Shown: positions 1 through 12,930 of the stretch, piece after piece
How positions within the stretch are numbered: position 1 is the stretch's first letter
Layout: every line of letters starts with the position of its first letter
NCBI GenBank assembly: GCA_007922305.1
Contig: ML677333.1
Coordinates: forward strand, 12,132,502 to 12,196,501
Direction of reading: 5' to 3'
DNA length: 64,000 bases
Source: Dermatemys mawii
Taxonomy: Eukaryota > Chordata > Testudines > Dermatemydidae
Position numbers and translations under genes: made by a program
The notes under the pieces: generated by a model
Database searches by the model: none
The model's input: only the letters and a program-made list of their open reading frames with translations
Told to the model about the DNA's origin: nothing

Positions 1-523
1 AAAAGTTATACATAGCCAGCCTAACAAAGGGAAGCTGAAGCTGTGTACTGACTAATCCTGGAGGTGTGAGATGTTACCCCTATTAGCTTCCCACTTGCAA
101 GTTACTGATCATTGCTTCCTAGTGTTTTACTTTAATAAAGAGTTACTCCAATCTACCGAGTGGTAAATCTCAATCCAACAGTCTAGAGTTGAGGAGCTAT
201 GATAGCATTACATTGCTTCTACCATAAAGTAAGCAATGTTATCACAAAATATAATTGGAAGAGTCAGTGAACTGAAGTGCAGTTTTATAACTGTTACTTG
301 TTGCATCCTTAATACCACTCAATTTATGGAATACTACTCAATTAAGTCATGACATACAAAGATCAGCTTTGACTTTGTCTCCCTTTGTTTCACCCGATGC
401 ACAGTGGTTGCAGTATTACTAAATGCTGAAAAGTTTATTAGTGATAAAATCTATAGACAGGAGAAAAACCTGCAAAATGAAAACCTGCAAAATGACCCTG
501 GTACATAGTTTTTTAATAGAAAT
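1..523. other. unassigned intergenic sequence
   Basis: AT-rich sequence with no long open frame and no repeat I recognise. A short direct duplication of about 17 bases (aaaacctgcaaaatga type) occurs near 465-495. Confidence 0.5.
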
Positions 524-650
524 CATAGAAATGCAAGACTGAAAGGGACTTTGATAGGTCATCTAGCTCAGTTCTCTGTACTGAGGAATAAAATCATGCC
601 CACTGCTTGATCTCGGAAATGGTCCATAATGAGCATCCTACACTTTTCCT
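524..650 (-). mobile_element. CR1 3'-end fragment
   Basis: The segment opens with the reverse complement of the short CR1 terminal repeat (atcatagaaatg), followed by the usual CR1 3'-UTR wording read backwards (gactgaaagggactttgat, aggtcatctagctcagt). That order puts the element on the minus strand with its 3' end at the left. CR1 elements are 5'-truncated non-LTR retroposons, so a tail without coding sequence is the common form. The right boundary fades into unrecognised sequence and is approximate. Confidence 0.7.
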
Positions 651-3363
651 GTGGTTGATTTCTGCATGGACTGATGTCCATGGATTGATGTACACATGAG
701 TAATTGAATGCTCTGCATACTTACTATTAACATTGTTGTCTGTCTGTGAAATATCCAACTCTAAATGGAATTAGAAGCTGATTTTAATCTATTTATATAT
801 TCCTTAGGAAATTATGTGTAGCTGTCCTATAGTTAAAAGTAAGGATACTCAGACCTCAGATATCACTTTGGCCAGGACAAACAACAGTTGTTCAATAAGG
901 AAAAAATTGCCTTTCTGTCCTTCATATTTTGTATCTTTTCAAATCTGATTCACATTCAGGACAGAATAGGAGTTTTCCCCATTATTCACTTCCTAGAATA
1001 TTTTTTATGTAAATTTGAAATGATTTTATTGTGATCTGAATATAAAGCACAGTTGTATTTGGCACTTCATTGTTCTGCTACTGAAAATATCCGTTTGGTA
1101 TTTGTTCAAGACATTTTTTCATTCCAGATGCAGTTTTCAGACAATTTCCAGTAAGAATTTTAAAAAATATAGAACAGCAGAAACCTACTTTTAGTTCTCT
1201 TCTGCAGCATATTATGTGACTATATAACAAAAGGACAATGGCTTCTTTCACAGTATTTCAGTACTAGTGACTTCGCTTGCTTTACAAACCAGAAACTGGA
1301 CAGTAATACTTATCTCCCATTGCCTGGGGTCATTAATGCTTGTATATATAGATAATGGATATGTGAAAATATCTTCTTCTATGCCCTGATTGCAGTACCT
1401 TGGAATGGAGAACAACTTCATCAGCATAAACAGAAGAAAGAACCCATGTTTTCAATGAGCTATTCAATTATTTAGAAAAACCACTATGGAAGATACATGG
1501 CTGAAATTCAACACATCTGACATAATTTCATCAGTGATTTAGGAAGTGAACTCACATAAGTTTTGAAGATTTTAATTACTTGCTCCTCACTTTTTACATC
1601 CTACATCCTGGGCATATTAGTGACCTGCTCCCAGGTCCTTCATTTTGAGTGCAGTATCTCTATAATGTCAAGCTGAAAGTGAAAAGGTGTGAATCTGCTC
1701 CTTGAAAATATCAGAAAGCTTTGCCTATGTATCCACCGCAAATCTCACCATCTTTCACTCCACTTGCAAGGCATGTTTCTTTTACCTTACTTTCTCCAAC
1801 AGAAACACAGTATTCATATATTATGTGTGTGGATATATATATAAAAAAACCCAAACATGCCACCACCAATGTAAAACGTACATAGATTGCATGCACAATT
1901 TCCCACCCAGGGAGAGGATGACATTGAACAAACCACATGGGAGTCGCTTCACTTACTACAGTGGTGGAAGGATCTCAGATATGACAGTGATGAGGCTGGT
2001 GTAAGGACCTGTATAGAATCAAACAGTATTATCAATTCAATATGTGCAAGCATGTGAATATAATGAAAACATCTTAAACAAAAGTAATAAATGCTGTCTT
2101 ACTCCCACCACCATCACTGGAAAATATTACTCCTTTTTTTGCATTTCTATAAGTAGAAGTTAAGAAAATATTCTTGAAACTGAACATTCAGTGTCACGGT
2201 CTTAGTTATAAATGTTGTTTCAGATGCCGAAACCTCATTGAAGCTTGTATTTCAGTATGAGTCATAATTCATCACCGTATGTAAATTTTGTTGTTAATTT
2301 CCATTGAGGGATTGTCTTATAGAACACGTCAGTGGAAACCTTGTTTCCAAAAGAATATTATGTCATCTTAATGCAGTTTAGATCCAGTGCCTGCAGCTGC
2401 CTTCTGTTTAAGACGTTTCATTTAAGTTTCTAACATTCTTAGAGACTTAATTCTTATTCATAAATGCTTGCATCTAAGTCATTAGTTTTATTATTGATGT
2501 GATGCAGCACAAGTTATCCTACTAAAAGTTGTTCTCAGCTCAGTGGTTAAGCAAAACATCAATCCGGTCCCAGGGCTCAAAGCCAATATTTCAGTTCATT
2601 ACATATGAAAGATTGCAAATAGTCAGAAGGGTTGGAATGTACGTAACTTGTTATATATAGTAGACACATATAATAGTTATATAACTTAATGTTCATATCA
2701 GATGTTGAAACATAATAGGAAAATGAGACACATGTTCATATAAATGTCTCAGAGGAGCAGTTTCAGATATATTTTGACTAAACACACAAAAGTGATGCAT
2801 TTTTGTGTGTAATCAGTTTTCTCACCATTTCCAAATGAAATGCATATTTTTTCAGCTGTTCAGCTTTTGTAATAGTGCTAGCATAAATACTCTGGCATAT
2901 TCTCAGATTCTTGTGAGTTTAAATTGGTTTTATACATGGAGAGTTAACTTTAAATACATTCTTTGAAATTGCATCAGAGTTCCCATTTACCTGGGTTTTT
3001 AACACTACAGAATAGCATTATAAACAGGACCACGTTTTTGTCATAGAAATTTCTAGGTAAATTTATAGGTTCATCATAGTAAAAAGGCAAAAGTTATGGT
3101 AATATAGTTAAAATCAAGAGTCACTGTTATTACTTTGTGCCTTTGTTTTTAATTTTTAGGGAAAATAACAGAAGTGCACGTGCCATGTAAACAGTGAACA
3201 GTTGCCCAGTCAGAGTAAACCATAATTATTACAAATAATCAAGACTGGATATCTTTCTAAAAGATATGCTGTAGCTCAAACTGAAGCAATGAATTACCTG
3301 CAGAAATTACTGTTAGGTTCTGTGGGACTGTGGTACCAGGCAGCCAGATTAGAGGATCATATG
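651..3363. other. unassigned intergenic sequence, no gene seen
   Basis: About 2.7 kb of AT-rich DNA. The only open frames are about 100 codons or shorter (for example 1702-2004) and lack family motifs, low-complexity signatures or splice context that would support a gene. No repeat was recognised, so it may contain unique sequence or very old elements. Confidence 0.5.
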
Positions 3364-3814
3364 AATCATAGAATATCAAGGTTGGAAGGGACCTCAAGAG
3401 GTCATCCAGTTCAACCCCCTGCTCAAAGCAGGACCAATCGCCAACTAAGTCATCTCAGCAAGGACTTTGTTAAGCCTAACCTTAAAAACCTCTAAGGAAG
3501 GAGATTCCACCACCTCCCTAGGTAACCCATTTCAGTGCTTTACCACCCTCCTAGTGAAAAAGGTTTTCCTAATATCCAACCTAAACCTCCCACTCTGCAA
3601 CTTGAGATCATTACTCCTTGTTCTGTCATCTAGTACCACTGAGAACAGTCTAGATCCATCCTCTTTGGACCCTTTGGATTCACCTTTCAGGTAGCTGAAA
3701 ACAGCTATCAGCTACCTCCCTCATTCTTCTCTTCTGCAGACTAAACCATCACAGTTCCCTCAACCTCTCCTCATAAGTCATGTGCTCTAGCCCCCTCATC
3801 ATTTTTGTTGCTTT

Positions 3815-5558
3815 TCACTGGACTCTTTCCAATTTTTTCACATCCTTCTTATAGTGTGGGGCCGAAAACTGGACACAGTACTCCAGATGAGGCCTCAACA
3901 ATGCCGAATAAAGGGGAATGATCACATCCCTTAATCTGCTGGCAATGCCCTTACTTATACCACCCAAAATGCCATTAGCCTTCTTGGCAACAAGGGAACA
4001 CTGTTGACTCATATCCAGCTTCTCATCGACTGTAACCCCTAGGTCCTTTTCTGCAGAACTACTTCCTAGCCATTCGGTCCCTAGTCTGTAGCAGTGCATG
4101 GGATTCTTCCATCCTAAATGCAGAACTCTGCACTTGTCCTGGTTGAACCTCATCAGATTTCTTTTGGCCCAATCCTCTAATTTGTCTAGGTCCCTCTGTA
4201 GCCTATTCCAACCCTCCAGAGTATCTACCACTCCTCCCACTTTAGTGTCATCTGCAAACTTGCTGAGGATGCAGTCCACTCACCACATCATTAATGAAGA
4301 TATTGAACAAAACTGGACCCAGGACCGACCCTTGGGGCACTCCGCTTGATACCGGCTGCCAACTAGACGTGGAGGTATTGATTACTAACCATTGAGCCCG
4401 ACAATCTAGCCAGCTTTCTATCCACCTTCTAGTCCAGGGGTAGGCAACCTATAGCACGGGTGCCAAAGGCGGCATGGGAGCTGATTTTCAGTGGCACTCA
4501 CACTGCCCAGGTCCTGGCCACCAGTCTGGGGGGGCTCTGCATTTTAATTTAATTTTAAATGAAGCTTCTTAACCATTTTAAAAACCTTATTTACTTTACA
4601 TACAACCATAGTTTAGTTCTATATTATAGACTTATAGAAAGAGACCTTCTAAAAACATTAAAATGTATTAATGGCACGCAAAACCTTAAATTAGAGTCAA
4701 TAAATGAAGGCTCAGCACACCACTTCTAAAAGGTTGCTGACCCCTGTTCTAGTCCATTCATCTAGCCTATAGTTCTTTAACTTGCTGCCAAGAATACTGT
4801 GGGAGACCGTATCAAAAGCTTTGCTAAAGTCAAGGAATAACATGTCCATTGCTTTCCCCTCATCCACAGAGCCAGTTATCTCATCATAGAAGGCAATTAG
4901 GTTAGTCAGGCATGACTTACCCTTGGTAAATCCATGCTGACTGTTCATGATCACTGTCCTCTCCTTTAAGCACTTCAGAATTGATCCCTTGAGGATCTGC
5001 TTCATGATTTTTCCAGGAACTGAGGTGAGACTGACTGGCCTGTAGTTCCTTGCATCCTCCTTTTTCCCTTTTTTAAAGATGGGTAGTACATTAGCCTTTT
5101 TTCAGTCATCTGGGACCTCTCCCAGTCGCCATGAGTTTTCAGAGATAATAGCCAATGGCTCTGCAATCACATCTGCCAACTCCTTTATACCCTTGGATGC
5201 AGTGCATCCAGCCCCATGGACTTGTGCTCGTCTAGCTTTTCTAAATAGTCCTGAACCACTTCTTTCTCCACAGAGAGCTGGTCACCTCCTCCTCATGCTG
5301 TGCTTCCCAGTGCAGTAGTCTTGGAGCTGACCTTGTTTGTGAAGAGAGAGGCAAAAAAAAGCATTGAGTATATTAGCTCTTTCCACATCATCTGTCACTA
5401 GGTTGCCTCCCTCATTCAGTAAGGGGCCCACACTTTCCTTGACTTTCTTCTTGTTGCTAACATACCTGAAGAAACCCTTCGTTTTACTCTTAACATCTGC
5501 TGCTAGCTGCAACTCCAAGTGTGATTTGGCCTTCCTGATTTCACTCCTGCATGCTTAA
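3815..5558 (-). pseudogene. CR1 ORF2 reverse transcriptase remnant
   Basis: Three minus-strand open stretches belong to one broken ORF2. 5282-5518 encodes the linker before the reverse transcriptase (contains KGFFRYVSNKKK). The CR1 part of 4755-5005 encodes the N-terminal reverse transcriptase with HGFTKGKSCLTNL and the first catalytic aspartate block DFSKAFDTVSH. 3815-4279 encodes FADDTK (near 4246-4258, the equivalent of YADD), followed by [11 protein letters not shown] and the C-terminal region with PHLEYCVQF. The parts lie in different frames and are separated by stops and by the MITE at 4435-4746, so no functional protein is possible. The 154-codon stretch is well preserved, suggesting a moderately young copy. 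Confidence 0.9.
4435..4746. mobile_element. hAT-type MITE (312 bp) with 8-bp TSD inside CR1
   Basis: Terminal inverted repeats: left CAGGGGTAGGCAACCT, and right end reverse-complemented CAGGGGTCAGCAACCT (14/16 identical). It is flanked by a perfect 8-bp duplication, TTCTAGTC, at 4427-4434 and 4747-4754. Removing the element and one duplication restores the continuity of the surrounding CR1. The CAGGGGT-type end with an 8-bp duplication is characteristic of the hAT superfamily. There is no transposase frame inside, so it is non-autonomous. The interior is AT-rich (runs of attttaaat and taaaaac). Confidence 0.93.
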
Positions 5559-5690
5559 GCAATATTTTTATACTCCTCCCTGGTCATTTGTCCAATCTTC
5601 CACTCCTTGTGAGCTTCTTTTTTGTGTTTAAGACCAGCAAGAATTTCACTGTTAAGCCAAGGTGTCATAGCGGTCCCTTCTGCACTTAAA

Positions 5691-7700
5691 ATCCCAGCCT
5701 GGCATTCTACATTCTAAAGCAATAATGTTGTATTTCTTTTGTGATGAGAGCACTTCACAGTTATTTGGTGAATCCAAATTCTCAAGTAACTGTTTTTCTA
5801 GTGTCACAGCTGTATAATTTTTGACCAAGTGTTCTCTAAATGTGCGATCTTGCTCCCATTACCTTAAATGGGAGTTTTGCCATTTAATTCTGTGGATGAA
5901 AAAACAGGTCTTAATATCCTCCATTGGAGGTCAAGGCCCAAACTCTGTATTGAGATCTACTATAGTATGGAGGCCCTGCTTCCTGGACAGTCTTATTTAC
6001 TTCAGTAGGATTCATCTTAGAAGAAGGTGTCTGTGGTCAGACCATTACAATATTCTCCCTCTTGTAACTCTCAGGACTCCTAATGTTTTTTCCACCTGTT
6101 CACCATTATATCTGCCACACACAGTGAGAAATCCCCAAATGTCAAAATGTTGTTTTGAATATCATGGAATCCTTGACTCTCATAGCAGCCATGACAAAAA
6201 TACAACATAGCTTACAAAATGTGGTGTCAGCAGCACTGCGGGGCCATTGAAGACAACTTCATGGAAAAACCACTCATCTCCCAGCCCAGCTCCTACTTTC
6301 ATCAAGGTCAATGGCAAAGTTCTCAGTTTCAGTGGCAGTAACATCAGACCCTTAATCCTTGAAGTGTTTTCCCACATACCTGAGTCTGAAGGGGCAGTTT
6401 TGCCCTTCCCCCATCAAAGCATATAGCCTGACCCTGTTCCCATTGAAATCAATAGGAGCTTTGCCATTGGCTTAAATGGGAACCATTGGGGGTGGGGGCT
6501 GATATTTGAAAGAATAGTACATCAGTGCTTAATGTGTCACGCGGACCTCGTCAGCTGAAAATGCCTTTAATACTTCCAAGTTTCCATCCACCTTTCCTGG
6601 ATAGACATGAACATCTAATTCTGTAATTTTGGTTCCAGCAAACATTTAACACATAGTCATATTCCTTTTTGTCTTTTTTAAAAAAGAAATATTTAACATG
6701 TTCCACGATGTTAAGGAAAGCCAAGAAAACCTTCCAGCAAGTAAGGTTTCATACATCTAGCTAACTAGGAAGAATAAATAAAGACCTTTTCCCTATGCCA
6801 GCAAATATAAAACTTCCATATTTCCACAGGCACAATCTTAATGGCCATTTAAGATGTCTGATACAGATATGATTTAAGCAGTGTTTATGGGAGTTGACCA
6901 AGGAATTTATCTGATATCACCGAGCAATGCAAAATACATGAGTAAATTATATAACACAGATAGTCTCATACAATTCACTGACTGTGAAATGAGGCACTCT
7001 GGGACTACAGAAGCAAACTTTTTTACACACTCGTGCAAGCATGTGCATACACACGCATGTGATTTTCAGTTGATTCATTGTTTATAATATCCCCTGAGAA
7101 CTTGAATCTTAACCATGTCTCTTGTTTCCTTCCCAGCGTTTCCTTCTCTCTACTGCATATGCACAGGGTTGATATTTACTCTAATGCTGCTTCCAAATGC
7201 TGAGGTTGATATTTTTATACATCCAAGGCAGAAGAGCATTACAGCATATTTAAGGGATAATCACCCATATAGAGAATGATTCATTTTACAGAGCATTAAT
7301 AAAGAGAGTCAGTTAATTTCTGTGTCTGCCAACACTGACAATATTAGTTTCTCATAGCTATTTCTCTGCATTTACAACCATATAACTTTACAACTATATA
7401 AGATTTACAACTATATAACTTTTTAAATTACCAAATCTTTGATGTTCAGGTTCACAGATACATTCAAAGAGGAACACACAGAACAACAATAATATTTCTA
7501 TGTTCACACATTTTATAGTATAAAAACATGTCTGTCAAAACAGGGCAAGGAGAATTTCCACTCAAATTCTGTAGTGCTATATTCTTAAACACAAGATGGT
7601 CATTTTAGGTACCCTACCTGGGACTCCATGGACCTATTTTTCAAATGTGTTTATCTTCTTCAGTTCTAAGTGAAGTCTGTGGAAGCTGGCATACACTACA
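5691..7700. other. unassigned intergenic sequence with one short palindromic motif
   Basis: No gene is supported; open frames such as 5821-6210 lack recognisable motifs. Near 6438-6485 there is a degenerate inverted motif of the cccattgaaatcaat / attggcttaaatggg type, which recurs elsewhere in the window. The remainder is AT-rich and unrecognised. Confidence 0.45.
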
Positions 7701-7945
7701 GATGACATCTACACTACAGGCTTCTGCCCTGCAGTGGTGTGAAGAGTTGTTAACCCTGACTGAACAAACGATGACAGCAGACGTTCCTAGTATAGATGCA
7801 GCTATTCTGGCAAAGCTTTGCTTTTACCAGCAGAGCTTGTTTCACTCATGGGACATGGTTTTACCATCCTGGAGTAGTTGTGTCCAACGTAGAAGTGTTT
7901 GTCAGTACAGTGGCATTAAAACTCTCCTATTGTAGACATGGTCTT
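7701..7945. mobile_element. MITE-like element with GTCTACA-type ends
   Basis: The left end contains atgacatctacactaca and the right end tgtagacatgg, which are approximate reverse complements (core ATCTACACTA against ATGTCTACAATA). The interior is about 220 bp, non-coding and cysteine/tryptophan-like in translation only by chance. The ends resemble those of the elements at 12720 and 38062, so this is probably one broad family of non-autonomous DNA transposons. No clear target duplication was identified, and the boundaries are approximate. Confidence 0.5.
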
Positions 7946-7977
7946 ATGCTGAAATTATTATTACAATAGCTCTGTGA

Positions 7978-8610
7978 GGGAATGTTCATCACACACCCAA
8001 AAGGAAAGGTTTAAAAGCAAGCTAAGGAGTCTGCACAGGGAGCAGCCTTTGGGGGCCCAGCAGGTTCACATAAAAGCAGCTGCAGGGCCAGACACAGTCA
8101 GTTTCTGCTGGAGCCTAGGAGTGAAGATTCTGTTCCTAGTGAGCTGCAGAAAAGGTTGCACCTTGGACAGAACAGTTGCCAGCAGGGACCAGTGGAGTAA
8201 GAAGAAGCTCCTGCCTGACTGCTGTGACATACTGGCTGGAGGCCCTGAGAAGAGGGTGAAAAAGTTGCTGGGGCCACAGGGAAGTGGCTTAGGGAATAAG
8301 GCAGCACTGTCGGAGATGTTATATAGTCCCTGAACTGGGACCCAGAGTTGTGGGTGGACATGCCCACCCCCTACCCTTGGAGAAGTAGCTGGACTAAAGA
8401 ACTGGGAGATACTTCCCCTCCCCAGAAGGGGGAAGTGTGGATGTCGGCATGCCGGAAGGCTGAGTCATGAAAAGGATGTTGCAGTTTGTGGGCTGAGATG
8501 GGTCTTCAGGCAGAGAAGGCAGTGAGAGAGGTACCACCAGGACAGAGCATGCTGGCTGAGAGAGCTAATCCCTGACACGTCCAGCAGGAGACACCACACT
8601 GGTGAGTGAA
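7978..8610 (+). repeat. LTR-like non-coding repeat
   Basis: A GC-richer block stands out from its AT-rich surroundings. It has a TATA-like cataaaagcagctgcag near 8069, purine-rich G/A tracts, and ends around ccaccactggtgagtg-like sequence near 8600. The composition and promoter-like layout (TATA-like box followed about 30 bases later by an agtcagt context) resemble the repeat at 30670. I infer an LTR or LTR-derived repeat; no paired LTR, primer-binding site or internal coding domain was found. The open frame 7974-8333 is not a recognisable protein. Confidence 0.35.
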
Positions 8611-10559
8611 TTCTGTTGCAAGCTACTCAAGGCCCTATGTGGTAGGTGCTGTATAAACTCAGACTGACAGACAAAATGTCACAATAGATTTAAGAAAATA
8701 CAGGAAATGAGGAAAGTGGGAAGAAAGGATGGAGGTTACAATTATAAGAATATGTGGATACATACACTAACTATAAAGCAATATGATGATTTCAGATTCG
8801 GTTAAATGGTGTATTATTTTTAAACCTCTGCCTATTGATTTTTTTTCCTTCTTGAGTAGTTGTCCCACACTGATATGCCTTATTTCTGATTCAGCTGTGT
8901 TAGACATTTTCTTCTCACAGGGATGAAATCTCAGTCTTGACCACACATCTGGTTTCTTGTGTGTGTTTTACTTTTGCTGATGACTGTTTATAAGTAAGAG
9001 CTCCTGATGGTCATATCTACCTTTATCAATAGACAACTTCCTACAGACTGTGATGAGGAGCCAGATTTTTATTTATGTTCTTACATTAACAGTTGCCTTG
9101 CCCAGTAATGGGTGGTAATCATGCAAAGCCAACATATGGTGCAAACAACTTGAGTTGTCTAATATCAGCTGAGCGGATGATGGGAACTGCTTAGTGATGT
9201 AAGTATCAAGTTTCAAATACTTAAACTCCCTGGAATAACTAGTCTGATTCCTAGCAGGATTAACTCACCCTATCATATTTCCAAAGTTTTATTTGAATTC
9301 CATGGAACTTACTGTGGGAACGGCTGGGATCTTTTAGCCAAAACATTAATCCCCTAGGTTCCATTTATGTGGGACGAACTTTAGATACTGTGGCAACTTT
9401 CATAAGATTATTAGTTTGGGTCATGGTCCTTAGCCATGGTACTTGTGGCCACTGTTTGTGTGGCATGTCAGGTACTGCTACCAAAGGTATGCATTTCAAT
9501 GGAGCTATATTATTGGAGTTTGAGAAGTTCTGTGTGGCCTCTTGTGGAGAGGAGCTTATAGGCTTGATGCAGAGTCCAGTGAAGTCAGTAGGAAGTCTCC
9601 CCATTGACTTCAAATGGGCTTTGCATCAGGTCTTGTATAGAATGTATTAAATGCACGGGCAGAGAGCAGGCAGTCAGTAGGTGCTTATGTAAAGATAATA
9701 ATCACCATATCTGGCTTGTGAGGGTGGGAATTCCAGCCGAGAACATTCAAACCACTCTCTGAACTCAGGTTATGTCATTAATAATGTAGCTCTTGGCTCG
9801 TGTCATTTTAACTAATAGATGTTTTTGTAACTTTGTCAAGCTATGTTTTGGCTATGTAGACAGCAGCCCGGTTATGTCTCAAGTTTTCTCTCCAAACAAT
9901 ATATTTCACTCTAAAACAACGTTGAGGGCCAAATTTTCAGAGTTGCTTCAACTTAGCCTCTAAAATTCCAGTTGCAAGTTTGGCTCAAAATGATTATCTA
10001 GGTATCTAAATATCAACCTCAAAGAGCTCATAACTTAATTCATAGGTGTCACAGCAAGGGATGACAATGAGCCAAGATGGAGGGAGGGAGGGAAAGGAAC
10101 ACATCAGTAACAGATCACAGTGTGTCGTTAGTTCCTTTGTATTTTAAATATTTCAGTGTTTTAGGTCAGTGTTGGAAGGGCTGAGAGATGTGACTCCTGA
10201 GGAGAAATTTGAAGGAGCAGGATGAGGGTTCATGGTATATATAGGAAACATATGCTGGCAGAAGGAATGCCATGAGAAAAGCCCTAGAATCTGAGTCAAG
10301 GTCTGCTGAGCTCAAGGGTTTAAAGTAAGGGGGACCACAGCTAAAAGCAGAAGGAGCCTTCCCCACCCTCCCCATGGCTTGGAAGAGCAATGTTCCCCCT
10401 AAACCTCCCCTTAGTCCATAGCGGGTGCACTCAGCTCCCCTTCCTGCTCCAATCTGCTTTAACCACTTGGTAAGCTGTCATAGCTTATGGGAACAAGCAT
10501 GAGCAAGGGTCTTATTTCATGTGGTTGTATTCTCTATACTACATTGATTTTTATTATTT

Positions 10560-10690
10560 ATACTGTGGTAATGCCGAGGAGCCCAAGTCATGGACCAGAC
10601 CCCTGTTGTGCTCTGTACTGTAAAGCATGAGAAAAAGATGGTCTGGGCCTCAGAAAAGCTGAGAATCGAAGTCCAGTCGAGCTGCTTGTG
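10560..10690 (+). repeat. probable ancient interspersed repeat
   Basis: The wording atgccgaggagcccaagtc, then catggaccagacccctgttg and ctgtactgtaaagcatgag resembles a widespread reptilian interspersed repeat (the block with gtgctgtacaaacac). I cannot name the family with certainty. The sequence is short and has no coding content. Confidence 0.35.
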
Positions 10691-10923
10691 TGGTTAAAGC
10701 CAGGAAGTAATAACAGTAGTAGCATGATAAATCATTTGAAAAAGTGCCATTAAAATATTTTTATATAGAATAACAAATATTATGGAGACTTATGTGTTTA
10801 TTATTTTTTAGATGTCTCATTAGAAAGTACTTATGATTCATGTAACTTTCTAACCCTATTATTTATCAGTTATATAGTACGTATATGTACTAATTTTATA
10901 ATATTTTATACCAAATGAGTGAG

Positions 10924-10942
10924 TGTGTGTGTGTGTGTGTGT
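10924..10942. repeat. (GT)n microsatellite
   Basis: An uninterrupted GT run of about nine units, preceded by the imperfect gagtgagt. Directly visible in the sequence. Confidence 0.95.
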
Positions 10943-12719
10943 AATATTCACAAAATAATTTGTATTCTTTCTACTGACAAGCAATGGTTGGTTCCAGCGT
11001 AAAATAATGTATAGCTAGCTATCTGATAAAATTCTTGTGCCTTAATGGCCGTGATAATTAATGGCTTAAGTATTCATAGCAAAAGAGAACATTTCAAACA
11101 CAATAACAAGTCTCTTTATATCAGATACTTTGCACTGATTCTGTTAAAGCTGAAGATTTTCTTCACTCAGAATAAATGAATTGGACAAACCATATGATGC
11201 AGGCTCACATTTTAATTGAATGAGTAAAGGATGTGAAAACTTCAAAGGAAGTAGTAAACAACATAGCTTACATTTATGAAACCACAAGGCTATGACTTAA
11301 TTAAAATAATTCTTTAAACCTTCAGAGCCAAATTCTCTATTAGTGGAGTTAGTAACTCCACTAACTTCCATGGAGTTGCACTTGCAGATAATTTGGCCTT
11401 CACTTAGTGACAATTTCACGAGACGACAGAAAAATTTCTGACTTTGGAACAGGAAGCAAATGTTAGTTCCCAGTTTTAAGCAACTATTTGTTCCACCACC
11501 TCTATTAACTTCTCTTACACGCATAGGAAAAGCCAAATATGCCACTCATATGGACATGTAGCTCCCATTGACTTAAATGGGAGTTGTGTACATGTGAAGA
11601 AATATTTGGATGATGTTTAGGGTGACCATTTTCATATCCAGTCAAAGATTAAATGTTTATGCAGCTAACTTTCATTTTGAAGCCAGTATCAAAAATATTT
11701 CAAATCTTGCCCTGCCACAAAGCTTTTCTACACAGCCTTTCCAAGGGCCCAATACCTCCCCCGAAGAAGAAGAAGAATTAGATTGTCCACATTACTTTTT
11801 ATTATCAATATATCCCAGCACAAATATCCAATAACAAACACTAATTTACTTTCATATAATTTTTGGGACCTATACTGGTTTATTCACGTCAGGGTTTCAA
11901 CACCCTCCTTCATTTTGAATTCCTTCAATAGCAAAAACAAGTACACCTAAGAGTTTTGTTGGAGCAATCAAAATGTGCATGGAGCTCTCCTCCCCAAAGA
12001 ATGGAGGACTCTTCCCAGTGGGTGCTGGACAGGATTCACTGACACTTGTACTGGGGGTCAAACCAATGAGGAAAAGCGGATTTATATTCTCCAGCATGTG
12101 AGAGTACAAAACACTTAAATCCTTAGTTATCACCTCTTCTCCAGTTAATCAATGGTCTGATTATTCCCTGTCCCTCCACTGTTGCCCGCTTCATTTATCA
12201 GAAGGTTACATGATGTTTGGTAAGAGCTGCAGGGAATGTTGGTAATTTATTCAGGGATGGAGGTAGAAAACTAGATCTGTGCAGATTTTTATGTTTTGGT
12301 GCCGATAATTTTGTTAGGTACTCAGATAAGACAGCAATGAGTGCTGTACAAATGCTTAGATGAAACTGAGAGATAATGAAACAAACATGATGGCTTTTAG
12401 GTTGCTCGATACACTCTGGAAGACTTTCAGATACAATAGTGAGGAATGTGATACAAGAATATATGTAAAATAGAATTATTACACCAGTTTAACATTTTTC
12501 TGATCCTCCCCTGTATAATCAAAGGAGGGCTTCATCCAGCTTCTAAAGCTGTCAGTGGGATTCTTGCAATTGACATCAGGTGGAAAAAAATATATATTAT
12601 GAAACCCATCCCCATGAGGGTTGTGAGTGTATAATATATACAAATTGGGGGTATACTTTTACACAAAATAAGTTATTAATGGAAATCACTGGGCCAGCCT
12701 AAATCTGTGGGATTTTGGC

Positions 12720-12930
12720 TATGTCTTCTCTAGAAATACTACAGCAGCACATCTCCTGTCGCTGTAGTTTATCCACCTCCCCAAGAGGTGGCGGCAGCTA
12801 GTTTGATGTGCACCTAGCACTATCTATGCTGGGTCTTAGGGCAGGTTAACTATGGTTCTCAGTGGTATGGATTTTTCACACCCCTAAGTGACATAACTGG
12901 GCTGATGTAACTTTTTAATGTAGACTTGTC
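12720..12930. mobile_element. MITE-like element with internal hairpin
   Basis: The ends are inverted: left atgtcttctctagaaatac and right aatgtagacttgtc, whose reverse complement is gacaagtctacatt. Internally, ccacctccccaagaggtgg at about 12773-12791 forms a small perfect hairpin, and cacacccctaagtgacat recalls the common turtle element with cacacccctgag. It is non-coding. The ends resemble the 7701 and 38062 elements. Target duplication not determined. Confidence 0.5.

Larger units (their letters stand above)
3364..5690 (-). mobile_element. CR1 LINE, 5'-truncated, interrupted by a hAT MITE
   Basis: A CR1 non-LTR retrotransposon in reverse orientation. The left end is the 3' terminus (atcatagaat at 3365-3374, then the ggttggaagggacctcaaga 3'-UTR block). 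Moving right, the sequence passes the C-terminal part of ORF2, the reverse transcriptase palm (FADDTK) and fingers (HGFTKG; DFSKAFDTV), and then the linker upstream of the reverse transcriptase. It stops near 5690 before any apurinic endonuclease domain, so the copy is 5'-truncated. A 312-bp DNA transposon (4435-4746) splits the coding region. The sequence closely resembles the CR1 subfamily that dominates turtle genomes. The right boundary is approximate. Confidence 0.92.
8611..12719. other. unassigned intergenic sequence
   Basis: No host gene is supported. Contents noted: short palindromic motifs near 9590-9620 (ccattgacttcaaatggg), 11341-11363 (near-perfect palindrome tagtggagtt / aactccacta) and 11565-11587 (cccattgacttaaatggg). 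There is also a (GT)n tract at 10924-10942 and an unassigned interspersed-repeat-like stretch at about 10560-10690. The rest is AT-rich and unrecognised. Confidence 0.45.
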
